Shown here: positions 54,331 to 63,762 of the stretch, one piece after another | How positions within the stretch are numbered: the first letter of the stretch is position 1 | Layout of the letters: each line of letters starts with the position of its first letter | Made by a program: the position numbers and the translations under genes | Notes under the pieces: model-generated | Databases searched by the model: none | What the model saw: only the letters and a program-made list of their open reading frames with translations | Told to the model about the DNA's origin: nothing | Assembly (NCBI GenBank): GCA_016218815.1 | Contig: JACRCX010000080.1 | Location: forward strand, 81,475 to 145,474 | Reading direction: 5' to 3' | Length of the DNA: 64,000 nt | Origin: Deltaproteobacteria bacterium | Lineage (GTDB): Bacteria; Myxococcota_A; Polyangia; DRWM01; JAAZOP01

Positions 54331-55374
54331 ATGGACAGGGTGGTCATCGGATCCACGTCGCGCGGGGCGGGCAAGACGAGCGTGGTGATCGGGCTGGGCA
54401 AGGTCCTGGGCGGCAGGCTCGCCTACCGCAAGCCGTTCGGCGACCGGCTGGTGTACCGGCGCAAGGTCGCGCGCGACTACGACTCCGTGCTGTTGACGGG
54501 GGTGTTCGGGCTGGCGGGGCCGCCCGAGGAGACGACGATCGGGTTCGAGCACTCGAAGCTGCGGTACATGTACGACGAGGAGGGGCGCAAGGCGCGGCTG
54601 CGGCAGATGGTGCCGCCGGACGAGGCCGAGGCCGGGCCGCTCGTGGTCGAGGCCGGCTACGATCTCACCTGCGGGGCGTCGGTGCACTTGGACGCGGTGT
54701 CGCTGGCCCGGTATCTCGGCGCGCGGCTCGTGCTGGTGGTGGCCGGCGCGGAGAGCGCGGCGCTGGACGAGATCGCGTTCGTGAAGAAGTACGTGGCGAC
54801 GCGCGAGGCGACGCTGGCGGGAGTGGTGGTGAACAAGGTGCGCGACCCGGACGCGTTTCGCGAGACGTGGGTCCCGGAGATCGAGAAGTGGGGCGTGAAG
54901 GTCCTGGGTGTCGTGCCGTACCGCGAGGAGCTGACGCATCCCTCGGTGGGGTACGTGGCGGACCGATTGTTCGCGAAGGTGTTGACGGGGGAGGCGAACG
55001 TCGGTCGGCCGGTGAAGAACGTGTTCATCGGGGCGATGTCGGCGGACTCGGCGTTGCGCAGCGGGCTGTTCAAGCATCCGGGGAAGATGATCATCACGGG
55101 GGGGGACCGGACGGACATGGTGTTGGCGGCTTTGGAGGGCGACACGGCCTGCGTGGTCCTGACGAACAACGTGGTGCCGCCGGCGAACATCGTCGCGCGC
55201 GCCGCGGAGCACGGCGTCCCGCTGCTGCTGGTTTCGCAGGACACCTACCAGGTGGCGGCGCAGGTCGACAACTTGGAGCCGCTCCTGGTGGCCAACGAGA
55301 CCGCGAAGATCGAGCTGCTGGGGAAGATCGTGGGGGAGTCGGTGAAGGTGAAGGAGCTGGTCTCCGGATCGTAG
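54331..55374 (+). CDS. CobB/DethioB-like P-loop and DRTGG-domain protein (phosphotransacetylase N-terminal-like)
   Basis: This 347-residue protein resembles the non-catalytic N-terminal half of long phosphotransacetylases. A P-loop (STSRGAGKTSVVIGL, residues about 8-22) starts a BioD/CobB-like domain, and a DRTGG domain follows (IITGGDRTDMVLAALEG, near 255). The PTA catalytic domain is missing. DRTGG domains are thought to be ligand-sensing. Being third in the acetate operon, 1 nt after the synthetase stop, it probably regulates that enzyme in response to a nucleotide or metabolite. The ATG has GGGAGG upstream. Confidence 0.9.
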   Translation: MDRVVIGSTSRGAGKTSVVIGLGKVLGGRLAYRKPFGDRLVYRRKVARDYDSVLLTGVFGLAGPPEETTIGFEHSKLRYMYDEEGRKARLRQMVPPDEAEAGPLVVEAGYDLTCGASVHLDAVSLARYLGARLVLVVAGAESAALDEIAFVKKYVATREATLAGVVVNKVRDPDAFRETWVPEIEKWGVKVLGVVPYREELTHPSVGYVADRLFAKVLTGEANVGRPVKNVFIGAMSADSALRSGLFKHPGKMIITGGDRTDMVLAALEGDTACVVLTNNVVPPANIVARAAEHGVPLLLVSQDTYQVAAQVDNLEPLLVANETAKIELLGKIVGESVKVKELVSGS

Positions 55375-55386
55375 GGGAGCCACGTA

Positions 55387-55416
55387 GCCCTGAGCGAGCG
55401 AAGCGAGTCGAAGGGC
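55387..55416. repeat. Short dispersed-type palindrome between convergent genes
   Basis: GCCCT, an inner GAGCGAGCGAAGCGAG tract and AGGGC form an inverted repeat of a kind widespread in bacterial intergenic DNA. It is the only hairpin in the 64-nt gap between convergent genes and may serve as a bidirectional terminator. Confidence 0.55.
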
Positions 55417-55438
55417 GAGTGCTCCCGTGTCGCCGGCC

Positions 55439-55915
55439 CTACCCCTCGATGGCCGGCCGCGTTACCCCCGGCTTCGGCCGGAACAGGCATCCCTGGCCGG
55501 TGCACTCGTTGGTGGTCAGCGGGTTGCCGTCGTCGCACGAGAACGGCACGCCGCGGCAGTCGTTGCCGGTCAGGCGGTCCTGGCGTGTGCAGGGGTCCCC
55601 GTCGTCGCAGTCGTCGGGGCTGGGCGGGCGATAGGGACCGGGCGGCAGGGTGATGCCGTCGATGTCGGCCTGGCTGCCGGCCGAAGCGGCTGTCGCCCGC
55701 TGTCGACTTGTTCTTGGTGTCCCCGCCAAGCCGCGGGAAGCGTGTGCGGCACCGGCTCGGTCTGCGTGGCCGACTTCGTCTTCGGCTCCGGCCCCGGCGC
55801 GTCGTCCTTCTCCGCCGGCCGTCTGTCGTGGCCAGAACCACCAACCGGCCAGGACCGCCAGCGCCCCTACGCCGAAGAGCATGGGCGCCGTTCGCTTCAC
55901 GTTGCCGATTCCCAT
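55439..55915 (-). CDS. Small membrane-anchored protein with Cys-rich end, unknown function
   Basis: This 158-residue protein has one N-terminal membrane helix (MLFGVGALAVLAGWWFW), an Ala/Gly-rich linker, and a C-terminal domain with the pattern CDDGDPCTRQDRLTGNDC...CDDGNPLTTNECTGQGC. That pattern is common in secreted proteins of delta-type bacteria, where the CDDGDPCT units repeat; here there are two. The ATG at 55915 follows GAGG; a GTG at 55921 is possible. It probably sits on the outer face of a membrane. It is the last of four same-strand genes for secreted proteins. Confidence 0.72.
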   Translation of the reverse strand: MGIGNVKRTAPMLFGVGALAVLAGWWFWPRQTAGGEGRRAGAGAEDEVGHADRAGAAHASRGLAGTPRTSRQRATAASAGSQADIDGITLPPGPYRPPSPDDCDDGDPCTRQDRLTGNDCRGVPFSCDDGNPLTTNECTGQGCLFRPKPGVTRPAIEG

Positions 55916-55971
55916 GCACACCTCGCATCCGCCGCCGTGGTGCGCGCCTCATGCCACCGTTGCGGGCCGGC

Positions 55972-56529
55972 TCACAGATGTTCGCACGAGTTCAGCTCGA
56001 CGACCCGATCGGCGCGCCACTGGGTGCCGAGGAGCCCCTGGCGGCACGAGTTCGTGCAGTCATGTCGTGCGGTGCCGCCCGTCTCGCCGGCGCATCGGAG
56101 CAGAACGTCGCACAGGCGAGAACAGGTCGCGGACGTGGGGGGGACAATGTCGTCGTGCACCTCGGGAAACCCGGCTGCCATGCGGGCGCGGTAGCGTTCA
56201 CGCTCGGCTGCGACAGCCGCACGGCTCTCGGCCAGGCGCTCCTCGAACGAGGGCGGCCGATGCGCCATCCGATCGCTGGTCGTCGCGCGTCGGGCGTCGA
56301 GTTCGGCGCGGAGGCGCTGGGACTCCGCGATCATCTCCGGCGTGGCGCTGCAGTCGTACATCGGGTTCACGCGGAAGTTCACGTAGGGGTCCCGAGCAGC
56401 AGTTGCTTCGGGGGTGGTCCCGGCAACGGGGCCGCCGTCCGGCGGATCGTCATCGGTTGCCGTCGCGAGGACCGCGAAGCTGCCCACGGCCGCAACTAGG
56501 GCGACCGCCATCCCGATCTTCCAGCGCAT
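55972..56529 (-). CDS. Secreted or membrane-anchored protein with paired cysteines, unknown function
   Basis: This 185-residue protein has an N-terminal hydrophobic signal/anchor (GMAVALVAAVGSFAVLA). A charged helical middle (RLRAELDARRATTSDRM, ERLAESRAAVAAERERYRARM) and a C-terminal Cys-rich helical hairpin follow: CSRLCDVLLRCAGETG and CTNSCRQGLLG. The spacing CxxxC...CxxxC suggests a twin CX3C-type helical hairpin with two disulfides. GGAGGAGG precedes the ATG. No family was recognised. Confidence 0.7.
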   Translation of the reverse strand: MRWKIGMAVALVAAVGSFAVLATATDDDPPDGGPVAGTTPEATAARDPYVNFRVNPMYDCSATPEMIAESQRLRAELDARRATTSDRMAHRPPSFEERLAESRAAVAAERERYRARMAAGFPEVHDDIVPPTSATCSRLCDVLLRCAGETGGTARHDCTNSCRQGLLGTQWRADRVVELNSCEHL

Positions 56530-56563
56530 GTTCACCCCTCCTCCATCGCGTGGCACGCGGCCA

Positions 56564-57610
56564 TCAGTCGGCGGCGATCGCGACGCAGTGGTTGAATCCC
56601 GGCTCGGGTTCCAGCTCGCAGCGCTGTCCGGCGAGGCAATCCTCGTCCCGGTTGCAGTACCCGCACCCGATCGGCATACACCAACCGTTGAACTCGAACG
56701 TCCCCGGTTCATTGCAGACGCCGTCGTAGCCGACCATGTGGGGCCACGCGGTGGCGAGGCTCGCGCGTGTCTCCTCGTCCGCCCACAGGTCCGGTCTGCC
56801 GATCCCCGTATCGGTGCAGTAGGAGTATCGAATGGGGTAGCCGTCTGGCCGATCGGCGGGTGCCATCGCCTCGATCTCGTCGATCAGGTACACCGCGTCG
56901 TCACACGGACATTCGATCTGGTATTCAAGATCAACGCCCGGAGGTAGCGTGCCCCCCTCTTCCGAACTCCGACACGCGAAGGGCCAACCGCCCGGATCCC
57001 CGTCGAGGGGGCACTCGGGGCTGAAGGACGTGGTGATAACCAGGCGGTCATGCGCCACCGTGCAAGCGGTCCAGATGTATGTACCAATGGTACTGGCCTC
57101 TGGACCGGAGCAGGCGTCGTACTCAGGGTCACCGATTCTCAACCCGCAGAAGACCGATGTCATACCCCTACACGTTAGACATCCAAACGACCAAGAAGGT
57201 ACGACATGGCTCATGTCGCACCCGGCGACTGGCACCCAACGGCCTTCGTGATTGCACCTCTGGAAGTGCTGGCCATACGGTGAACAACGGGATCGCGCGG
57301 TAGGAACGCACTCCCCGAATAGCGGCGCCCGCGGCGCCGCAGACTCGGCTTCCACGTCCGTCATGGCGTCGGCTTCCTCCTGGGCAACGACGTCCCCGAA
57401 CTCACTCTCGTCCAACCCCGCATCCGAAGTATCCGCAATTACGTCCTGTTCCGCCACCTGCCGGCAACCGACCAGCGGGAGCATCGTAGCGCAAAGCGCC
57501 ACACAACGCCAAGACGGCTGGCACGCAGTGTTCGGACCCGTCGGATCCCGATAGGACGGGCGACGCGACCAGCGTGCCTGGCCTCGATACCAAAGCGATG
57601 TCAGCCCCAT
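56564..57610 (-). CDS. Cysteine-rich secreted protein, unknown function
   Basis: This 348-residue protein has a leader ending in a lipobox-like VGC (TMLPLVGCRQ, near residue 50) and an acidic linker. A Cys-rich domain follows with pairs such as CNHEGRWVPVAGCD, CLTCRG and CGYCNRDEDCLAGQRC. The long leader makes the start doubtful; a later ATG (TMLPL) would be too short for a signal. The ATG at 57610 lies 10 nt inside the end of the upstream 2053-residue lipoprotein gene, so the two are likely co-translated. No family was recognised. Confidence 0.68.
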   Translation of the reverse strand: MGLTSLWYRGQARWSRRPSYRDPTGPNTACQPSWRCVALCATMLPLVGCRQVAEQDVIADTSDAGLDESEFGDVVAQEEADAMTDVEAESAAPRAPLFGECVPTARSRCSPYGQHFQRCNHEGRWVPVAGCDMSHVVPSWSFGCLTCRGMTSVFCGLRIGDPEYDACSGPEASTIGTYIWTACTVAHDRLVITTSFSPECPLDGDPGGWPFACRSSEEGGTLPPGVDLEYQIECPCDDAVYLIDEIEAMAPADRPDGYPIRYSYCTDTGIGRPDLWADEETRASLATAWPHMVGYDGVCNEPGTFEFNGWCMPIGCGYCNRDEDCLAGQRCELEPEPGFNHCVAIAAD

Positions 57611-60600
57611 AGTCCCACCCCCAGCACCTGCCCGGAGTCCACATTGGGTGCCATCATCCCGACCAGGAACATGACGCGCTCGCAGGGGATGGCCCAGAAC
57701 ACGACGGGAGCCGGCACGGCAAGCGCGAAGTCCGCGAAGACGTACCACCCCGAAGCTTCCTTGCAGTACCCGACGACGTTGATGTCCAGACTGCCGGTAG
57801 CGCCGGTGAACACATCAAGGCCAAACACGTCGCCTCTCGGGTACAGCATGAACGGCGTCATGTTAAGACCCCTGATGTACGGGAAGTACAGCGCTGCGGC
57901 GCTGGGACCAGCGCGCTCCCAGGCCACCACATGGTGGTAGAAGGGGTTGTCGTTCGTGTCGACGAAGAAGTCCTTTCCCGGCGGAAGGTCGCGTTCCATT
58001 CGGAGAATGTACGGGTTGCCCAACATTGGGAATCCCTGGAACGCCCCGAACTTCGTCTCGTTTCCAACAATGTACTGATCAGAATAGCACGGCAGAGGGC
58101 CGGGACAGATCGGGGTGAACACGGGACCGAACCGAACGCGAATGCCCTCAGCCGCCTGCCGGTTCGCATGTGCTGGGCCTACCGAACAGCTCCATTCGCC
58201 GGTAGCGGCGTCGAGCAACGGAGGTTCCAGGCATACCTGCTTGCCGCGCCGTTCGGCTTCGGCCACGATCTGAATCACCTTGTCCCCTGTGCCGGAGCCG
58301 ACTTCGACCATGACGCTGTCCGCGGGGTCATCGAAGTGGCATGCCGGCGCGCCGGTGATTCCGTCGACGTTCGTGCAGTGCTGTCCTTGGAGTTCCGACG
58401 GCCGAGCCGTCGGAACTACGCTGCCGTGCACAACTTCCACCGAGTAGACGACCGGGTCATTCCGCGCGGCAACGTACAGGGTGTGCACGCCATGCTCGCC
58501 ACCGACAAAATTGGGGATGGCCCATGACGGGATGAACCGCATCGTCGAGCGCAAGTCGCCCGGCGCGCCGTCGGTGCCCGGATCACCGGCGACGCGGTAC
58601 TGACAGCCATCGGCGTCGCCCCAATCGTGCCCGAAGGCCCAGCACTGATCTCTGTCCCGGTAGTCGTCATCGTAGCCCTTGCGATCCGGGCGGTTGCCCG
58701 GCAGATCCTCGTCGAGGTAGATTCGAAGGCCGTCTCGCAGTTGTGCGGCGGCGTCCGGGTGCGAGACGAGAGCCGTGATGATGACGGTGAACGACGTGTC
58801 ATCAGGTCCGAGGTCGAAGGGCACTACGATGAACTGGTCCTGCACGTTGCCGGCGGCGGTCCGGATTCCGACCTTCCCCCCGATCTCGTGCTTGAGGTCC
58901 ATCCGTTCGCGCTCGTCGGGCGTGTAGTACTCGAAGTGGGTTCGGGCCCAACGGCGGAACGCCGCGTCGAGATCCGAACTCGTCCGGAACTGGTCCGCCG
59001 CGGCCCCAAGGTCGCATCGGCTCGGATCGTCGTTCTGGCAGGTGAGCCACGGAACCCCGGGGATGGGACCGGCGCGGGCCTGGTTCCTCATCCGTTCGAC
59101 CCAGGCCCTGCGCTCCGGCGTTCCATCAGGGTTCGGGCGACTGAACAGGTCGTCCGCCACCTGCCGGTAGAAGCGATGGTACCGCAGCGGCTTGAACCAA
59201 CTGATTCCCTCCGCCTCGTAGACATAGTCGTCAGGGTTGATTGCGCTGCCATCGGCGGCCGGACTCATGAACTGGGAGCCGAGGTACGCAAAAGTGAACG
59301 GTGCATTGTACACGAGGCTGAACGTGTTGTAGATGGGCTGGTCCGAGAATTCCTGGCCGTAACAGCCATCCGGAAAGTCGTCGGCAGCCCAGGCACAGTA
59401 CTCCTCCCAAGGCCAGCGCCATAGAAAACGGTCGTGACCCCTGGGAAACGGACCCGGCGCGTCCGGAGTCGACGCATAGCCAATCGCGGCCGCCATGCCG
59501 TCGGCGATGCCTCCGCTGTCGGGGTGCGCCGTGTCGCCGAACGCGCTTCCCTGTTCGCGATACAACGCGTCCTGGAGACAGTGGAAGTACTCCTCAGGGA
59601 GCGACCTGAGCGGATCATCCGTCGCCCGATTGGGAAGCGGCCGGTCCGACCGCATCAGGAATTGGTGGGAGCCGAAGACGCCGAGCGAGATCGAAGTGCC
59701 GCCGCCGAGCCCGAAGTGCCTATCGGTCCACAGGAGAACATTGAGGTCGGTCCGCATGTTGGAATAGCCGTGTCCGGGTGGGCTGGCGGGGGGTGCGTAT
59801 GGACCCACCGCCCGGATGAAGTTATCGATGTACGTCACCAGTTCGTGGACGCGCTCGGCCGCCTCCGGGTTCCATGCCTCCGTGTATTCGGCGACGAAGT
59901 CGAAGTCGTTCAGGTCCGCGGCGAAGTGTTCGTGATAGAACACCTCGAGGCCGGAGTCGCCCGAAGGTGACACCACGTGGTCGAAGCACGCGGCGATCTT
60001 GCAGACCCCGCCGGCGCAACTGTACGGGGGAGCGCACTCCGAATTGTGTGCACACCCGTGTGGCCCGGTTGGTTCGGCTCCCCATCCCGCGTCGGCGCAA
60101 GGCAGATCAGGAAAGTGGGCTGCGTTCGGGTCGTCAACGTGCAGCCAGATCTCCGCGTCCCGCATCAGGTCGAATGAACTCACGTCGAACCGAGTGGCCG
60201 ACGCGGACGGGGGGTACTCAAGCGGCACGTCGTCGGGCCCCGAAACGTAGCGCGAATGGCACCTGCTGAACCCGGCGTCCCGGCAGTATCCGATCCGGAA
60301 CACCCCATTCCGGATCCGGATCCGCCAGATCTCGTCGTTCATCGAGCCGGCGGCCGGCACGATGTCCGTGCCGTTGTCCTCCCACTGCCACATGCAGCCT
60401 TCCGGACAGCCGGCCCCAAGGTCTCCGCGTGCGACCCTGCCGTCGACGGTGCGGCGCTGCCCGCCGGTACCCCACCCGTCCGTGTCCAGGATGTCGGTCC
60501 ACCTCCGGCAGTCCGCGTCGTCGCAGAAGCGGACGGCTGGGCCGAGCAGCGTGAGCGAGTGGAACCTCCCGATGGCGCCGGCAGCGATTCTGTAGAATGG

Positions 60601-63600
60601 GGTGTGATAGCCGACCGATGCCACTTCGCCGTCGAATCCGGGCATCGTATACAAGTCGGCCGACCAGCTCGCGGTCCGGAAGACGATCTGTCGCATCGTC
60701 GGACCGATGAACGGGATGGGGGCCATTGCCGGCGTACAGGCGTCGTAGGTGCGCGTGCCGAGGTCGGGAATGTCGATTTGCAGCGATGAGCCCGTGTACT
60801 CGGATACGCAGCCTGCTCCCCCGCAGTCCAACGACAGGTTGTCGCAGATGCGCACCTCCCACTGGGGGCCGGTCGGCGGAAGCGGCGACAGCAGCGGCCC
60901 GCCGATCGCACCGACCTTCACCGTCCCCGCTTTCGCGATGTTCACGGCATCGATGATGCATGCCGGGCCGTCCGTGCCCGGCACCGCCGGGATCTCGTCG
61001 CGCGCGCAACGCGGTCCCCTCCCCGAACCGTTCCACGTGCGGACCACTTTCAGCTCGACATCGTACGGGTACACTGCGTTGGCCTCGACGGGAACGCCGT
61101 CCGGCCCCGTTCCGTTCCACTCCGCGAGGACGTCGCCGGTGAAGGTCGATGGCCCGGGCCCCTCGACCTTCGCCAGCGTCCCGACCGCGTTCCGCGTGGC
61201 CACGACCGAGCCGCCGGACGGGGAGGAGATGGTCCAGCTCATCTGGACCTCGAACCCGTGATTCCCGCTGCGGCCCGCCAACCCGCGGACGCCGTCGACG
61301 TCCACCGACGCCTTCAACGTCGACTGCTCCGCCGGCGGGTGGAAGGGATCGGGCGAGTCGCTCAGCGCCGTGAGCTTCGCCTTTCCGGCGTCTCCGAGCC
61401 AGACGTTTCCGGCTAGCCCGGAGACGACCTGGAACGACACCGGCGACGACTCGGCGGAGCTGTTGCCCGCGCGGTCCGTCGCCGCCGCCGTCGCCACATG
61501 CACGCCGTCCGCCAGCGCTCCGGGCGGCACGCTGCGGAAGTTCCCGTCCGGCATCGTGGCCGTCAGCCACTCCGTGTCGCCGTCCACCGCGATGCGGACC
61601 GTCGAACCGGGCTCGGCGAAGCCGGCGAACCACGGCACCGCCGTGGTCTCGACTCCCCCGGCGTAGGGCATCACCAGCTCCGGCGGCGCGGGCGGAGTCA
61701 CGTCGCAGGCGTCGCCTTCGAGCACCCCGTCCCCGTTCTCCTGGTCGGCGTTCGCCACCGTCGGGCAGTTGTCGGCGTCGTTCGGAATCGTGTCGCCGTC
61801 GGTGTCGGTCGACCCGCATCCCGGAGGGTCGCCCGCCAGCCACGCGTTCCGGGTGCCGTAGGCGAAGCTGTCGCCGACGTGCGCGGCGTTCGAGTCCACC
61901 CCTGGAGTGAACAGCGTGCCGTCGGCGCACGAATGCCCCCACCACGAGCCCTCCCCGGCCCACGACACCTCGACGGGCTCGGGCGGAGCGCCACCTCCGC
62001 CGCCCGGAGGCGGTTCGCTCGGCTCCTTGAAGGTGTCGATGCTCGCCGGCACCGGCTCCGGTTCGGCCTGCCACCGGCGGTCGAAGACGCCGTACGTTCC
62101 AGCGGTCACGTCGTTGTGCACGAACCGATTTGGCCATCCGCCTTCGAGGATCGTCAGGCCGACGAGTGGGCCGTCGAAGTCGTTCTGTTCGATCACCGCG
62201 TCCTGCACGCTCGCCAGGATGATCCCGTGGGCTCCCCCCGTCACCACGTTGTCGGTGACGCGCGTCGGCGGCAGAGGAGGCGTTCCCGGGCCGATGTTCT
62301 CCAGGACGAACGGCTTCGCCGTCCCTCGCAGCTCGATGCCTGCAACCTTCGGGCCGCCGGCGAGCTCGATCGTGTTCCCCGCGATCTCGTTCGACACGGG
62401 CGGCGTCCCGTCCGGAGGCAGGGTGACCTGCGCCACGTCCTGGATTGCGATCCCCGAGACCGTCGCACCGGTGATCCGGTTGTCCCGAATGACAACCGCC
62501 GACGCGCCGCCGACGCGCATGCCCTCGGCGTTGTCCGCAAGAACGCAATCCTCGATGACCAGCCCCGCCACCGGCGCTACCACGATTCCCTCGGCGAAGC
62601 CCTCGCCGGCCGCGCCAATACGGCAGCGCCGGATCGTGATGTTCTCCATCGGGACGTTCATGGCGGACATCACGTTGATCCCGATACCCTGGCCGTTCGC
62701 GGACGGCGAGGGCGTGATGGAATGCCCGTCGCAGTCGAGAACTTCCCCGCTCGCGACGACCGCGACGTCGTCCGCGATGTCCGCGGTCAGCGTGCAGACG
62801 GCGCCGTCCCGGACACCCACGCTCGCGCACTCATCCCCGAGACCCCCGATGACCACGGTGCCCGCATGCGGCTGAAGCCAGACCATCCGCGGCCCGGACA
62901 AGTCCAGGACGACCGTCACCGTCCCCGCGTCGGCCGGGGTGATTTCGCGGCGCTCTTCGTACGAGCCCACGTACAGGCTGTGCGTCTCGTCCGCCGGAAG
63001 ACCGGACAGCGTCAGGTTCGTCGAGGCCGCCGCGCCGCCGTCGACATAGAGGAGAACGATCGCCGGCGACACGAACAGCCGCCCGAAGACCTCGTCGGTC
63101 GTCTCCGCGACGACCCCGTTGGACTCGAAGCGCCGGCCGACCCCGGAGACCTCGTGCGGGTCCGCCACGACGCCGTACGGCGACAGATGCCGGAGCTCGG
63201 CCGAGATGGTTCGAAGGCCCAGGGACGATGATCCCCCGACCGGGGCGCAGATCTGCTGTTCCTCGGGTAGCGGCACCCATCGCCCACCCTGCACCGTCGC
63301 GACGCGCAGATCGGAAAAACGCGTCCCGGGCGGCAGCGCGGCCGGAGCGACGTCGAATTCGACCGTCACCGGGTCGCCGAACACGGTCCCTTCCGGCCCG
63401 AGCTCCCACGCGGGCCCGACGTGGCCCCATGGCAGGTCCGCAGCCTGGGCGGCCCACACCTGCGCGAGATCGAGCCCCCGGGCACTGAGCGATGCCGCTG
63501 AGCGGGTCTTCGGCGTAGCGTGCGTCGCGCCGGTCGCCGGTAGCGTCGGCTCAGGATCCCGCGCAACGAGTCTCAGCCCGGGAGCCAGCGCGCGGAAGCG

Positions 63601-63762
63601 GAGGCCGGACGACGCCGGAACCAACTCGTCCACGGAAGGTTCGTCAGCCCCCCCCTGCAGCATCCGTGCCGTTCCGACGGCGCCGTCGGGCGACGATACG
63701 GTGTCGCGAGCGCACGCGGAAACAGCGACCGCCAGCAGCAACCAGCGAGCCCCGTTCGTCAT
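57601..63762 (-). CDS. Giant secreted lipoprotein with parallel beta-helix and type-3-repeat-like motif
   Basis: This 2053-residue protein has a signal peptide with lipobox (LLLAVAVSAC). Residues about 330-560 form a right-handed beta-helix (IEDCVLADNAEGMRVGGAS, VVIRDNRITGATVSGIAI, IILASVQDAVIEQNDFDG). Near 660 is a calcium-type motif (DTDGDTIPNDADNCP). A bacterial Ig/Big-like segment follows near 710-760 (PGSTVRIAVDGDTEW). The region near 1420-1600 has FHCLQDALYREQGS and HDRFLWRWPWEEY and looks like a large surface protease-like or adhesin domain, but no HExxH was found. The ATG at 63762 has GGAGGGAGG upstream. It shares the strand with three small secreted-protein genes. Function unknown. 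Confidence 0.82.
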   Translation of the reverse strand: MTNGARWLLLAVAVSACARDTVSSPDGAVGTARMLQGGADEPSVDELVPASSGLRFRALAPGLRLVARDPEPTLPATGATHATPKTRSAASLSARGLDLAQVWAAQAADLPWGHVGPAWELGPEGTVFGDPVTVEFDVAPAALPPGTRFSDLRVATVQGGRWVPLPEEQQICAPVGGSSSLGLRTISAELRHLSPYGVVADPHEVSGVGRRFESNGVVAETTDEVFGRLFVSPAIVLLYVDGGAAASTNLTLSGLPADETHSLYVGSYEERREITPADAGTVTVVLDLSGPRMVWLQPHAGTVVIGGLGDECASVGVRDGAVCTLTADIADDVAVVASGEVLDCDGHSITPSPSANGQGIGINVMSAMNVPMENITIRRCRIGAAGEGFAEGIVVAPVAGLVIEDCVLADNAEGMRVGGASAVVIRDNRITGATVSGIAIQDVAQVTLPPDGTPPVSNEIAGNTIELAGGPKVAGIELRGTAKPFVLENIGPGTPPLPPTRVTDNVVTGGAHGIILASVQDAVIEQNDFDGPLVGLTILEGGWPNRFVHNDVTAGTYGVFDRRWQAEPEPVPASIDTFKEPSEPPPGGGGGAPPEPVEVSWAGEGSWWGHSCADGTLFTPGVDSNAAHVGDSFAYGTRNAWLAGDPPGCGSTDTDGDTIPNDADNCPTVANADQENGDGVLEGDACDVTPPAPPELVMPYAGGVETTAVPWFAGFAEPGSTVRIAVDGDTEWLTATMPDGNFRSVPPGALADGVHVATAAATDRAGNSSAESSPVSFQVVSGLAGNVWLGDAGKAKLTALSDSPDPFHPPAEQSTLKASVDVDGVRGLAGRSGNHGFEVQMSWTISSPSGGSVVATRNAVGTLAKVEGPGPSTFTGDVLAEWNGTGPDGVPVEANAVYPYDVELKVVRTWNGSGRGPRCARDEIPAVPGTDGPACIIDAVNIAKAGTVKVGAIGGPLLSPLPPTGPQWEVRICDNLSLDCGGAGCVSEYTGSSLQIDIPDLGTRTYDACTPAMAPIPFIGPTMRQIVFRTASWSADLYTMPGFDGEVASVGYHTPFYRIAAGAIGRFHSLTLLGPAVRFCDDADCRRWTDILDTDGWGTGGQRRTVDGRVARGDLGAGCPEGCMWQWEDNGTDIVPAAGSMNDEIWRIRIRNGVFRIGYCRDAGFSRCHSRYVSGPDDVPLEYPPSASATRFDVSSFDLMRDAEIWLHVDDPNAAHFPDLPCADAGWGAEPTGPHGCAHNSECAPPYSCAGGVCKIAACFDHVVSPSGDSGLEVFYHEHFAADLNDFDFVAEYTEAWNPEAAERVHELVTYIDNFIRAVGPYAPPASPPGHGYSNMRTDLNVLLWTDRHFGLGGGTSISLGVFGSHQFLMRSDRPLPNRATDDPLRSLPEEYFHCLQDALYREQGSAFGDTAHPDSGGIADGMAAAIGYASTPDAPGPFPRGHDRFLWRWPWEEYCAWAADDFPDGCYGQEFSDQPIYNTFSLVYNAPFTFAYLGSQFMSPAADGSAINPDDYVYEAEGISWFKPLRYHRFYRQVADDLFSRPNPDGTPERRAWVERMRNQARAGPIPGVPWLTCQNDDPSRCDLGAAADQFRTSSDLDAAFRRWARTHFEYYTPDERERMDLKHEIGGKVGIRTAAGNVQDQFIVVPFDLGPDDTSFTVIITALVSHPDAAAQLRDGLRIYLDEDLPGNRPDRKGYDDDYRDRDQCWAFGHDWGDADGCQYRVAGDPGTDGAPGDLRSTMRFIPSWAIPNFVGGEHGVHTLYVAARNDPVVYSVEVVHGSVVPTARPSELQGQHCTNVDGITGAPACHFDDPADSVMVEVGSGTGDKVIQIVAEAERRGKQVCLEPPLLDAATGEWSCSVGPAHANRQAAEGIRVRFGPVFTPICPGPLPCYSDQYIVGNETKFGAFQGFPMLGNPYILRMERDLPPGKDFFVDTNDNPFYHHVVAWERAGPSAAALYFPYIRGLNMTPFMLYPRGDVFGLDVFTGATGSLDINVVGYCKEASGWYVFADFALAVPAPVVFWAIPCERVMFLVGMMAPNVDSGQVLGVGLWG

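Noticed and set aside
55650..56729. 359-codon plus-strand frame opposite the small secreted-protein genes
   Set aside because: Antisense shadow; the minus-strand genes have signal or anchor sequences and ribosome sites.
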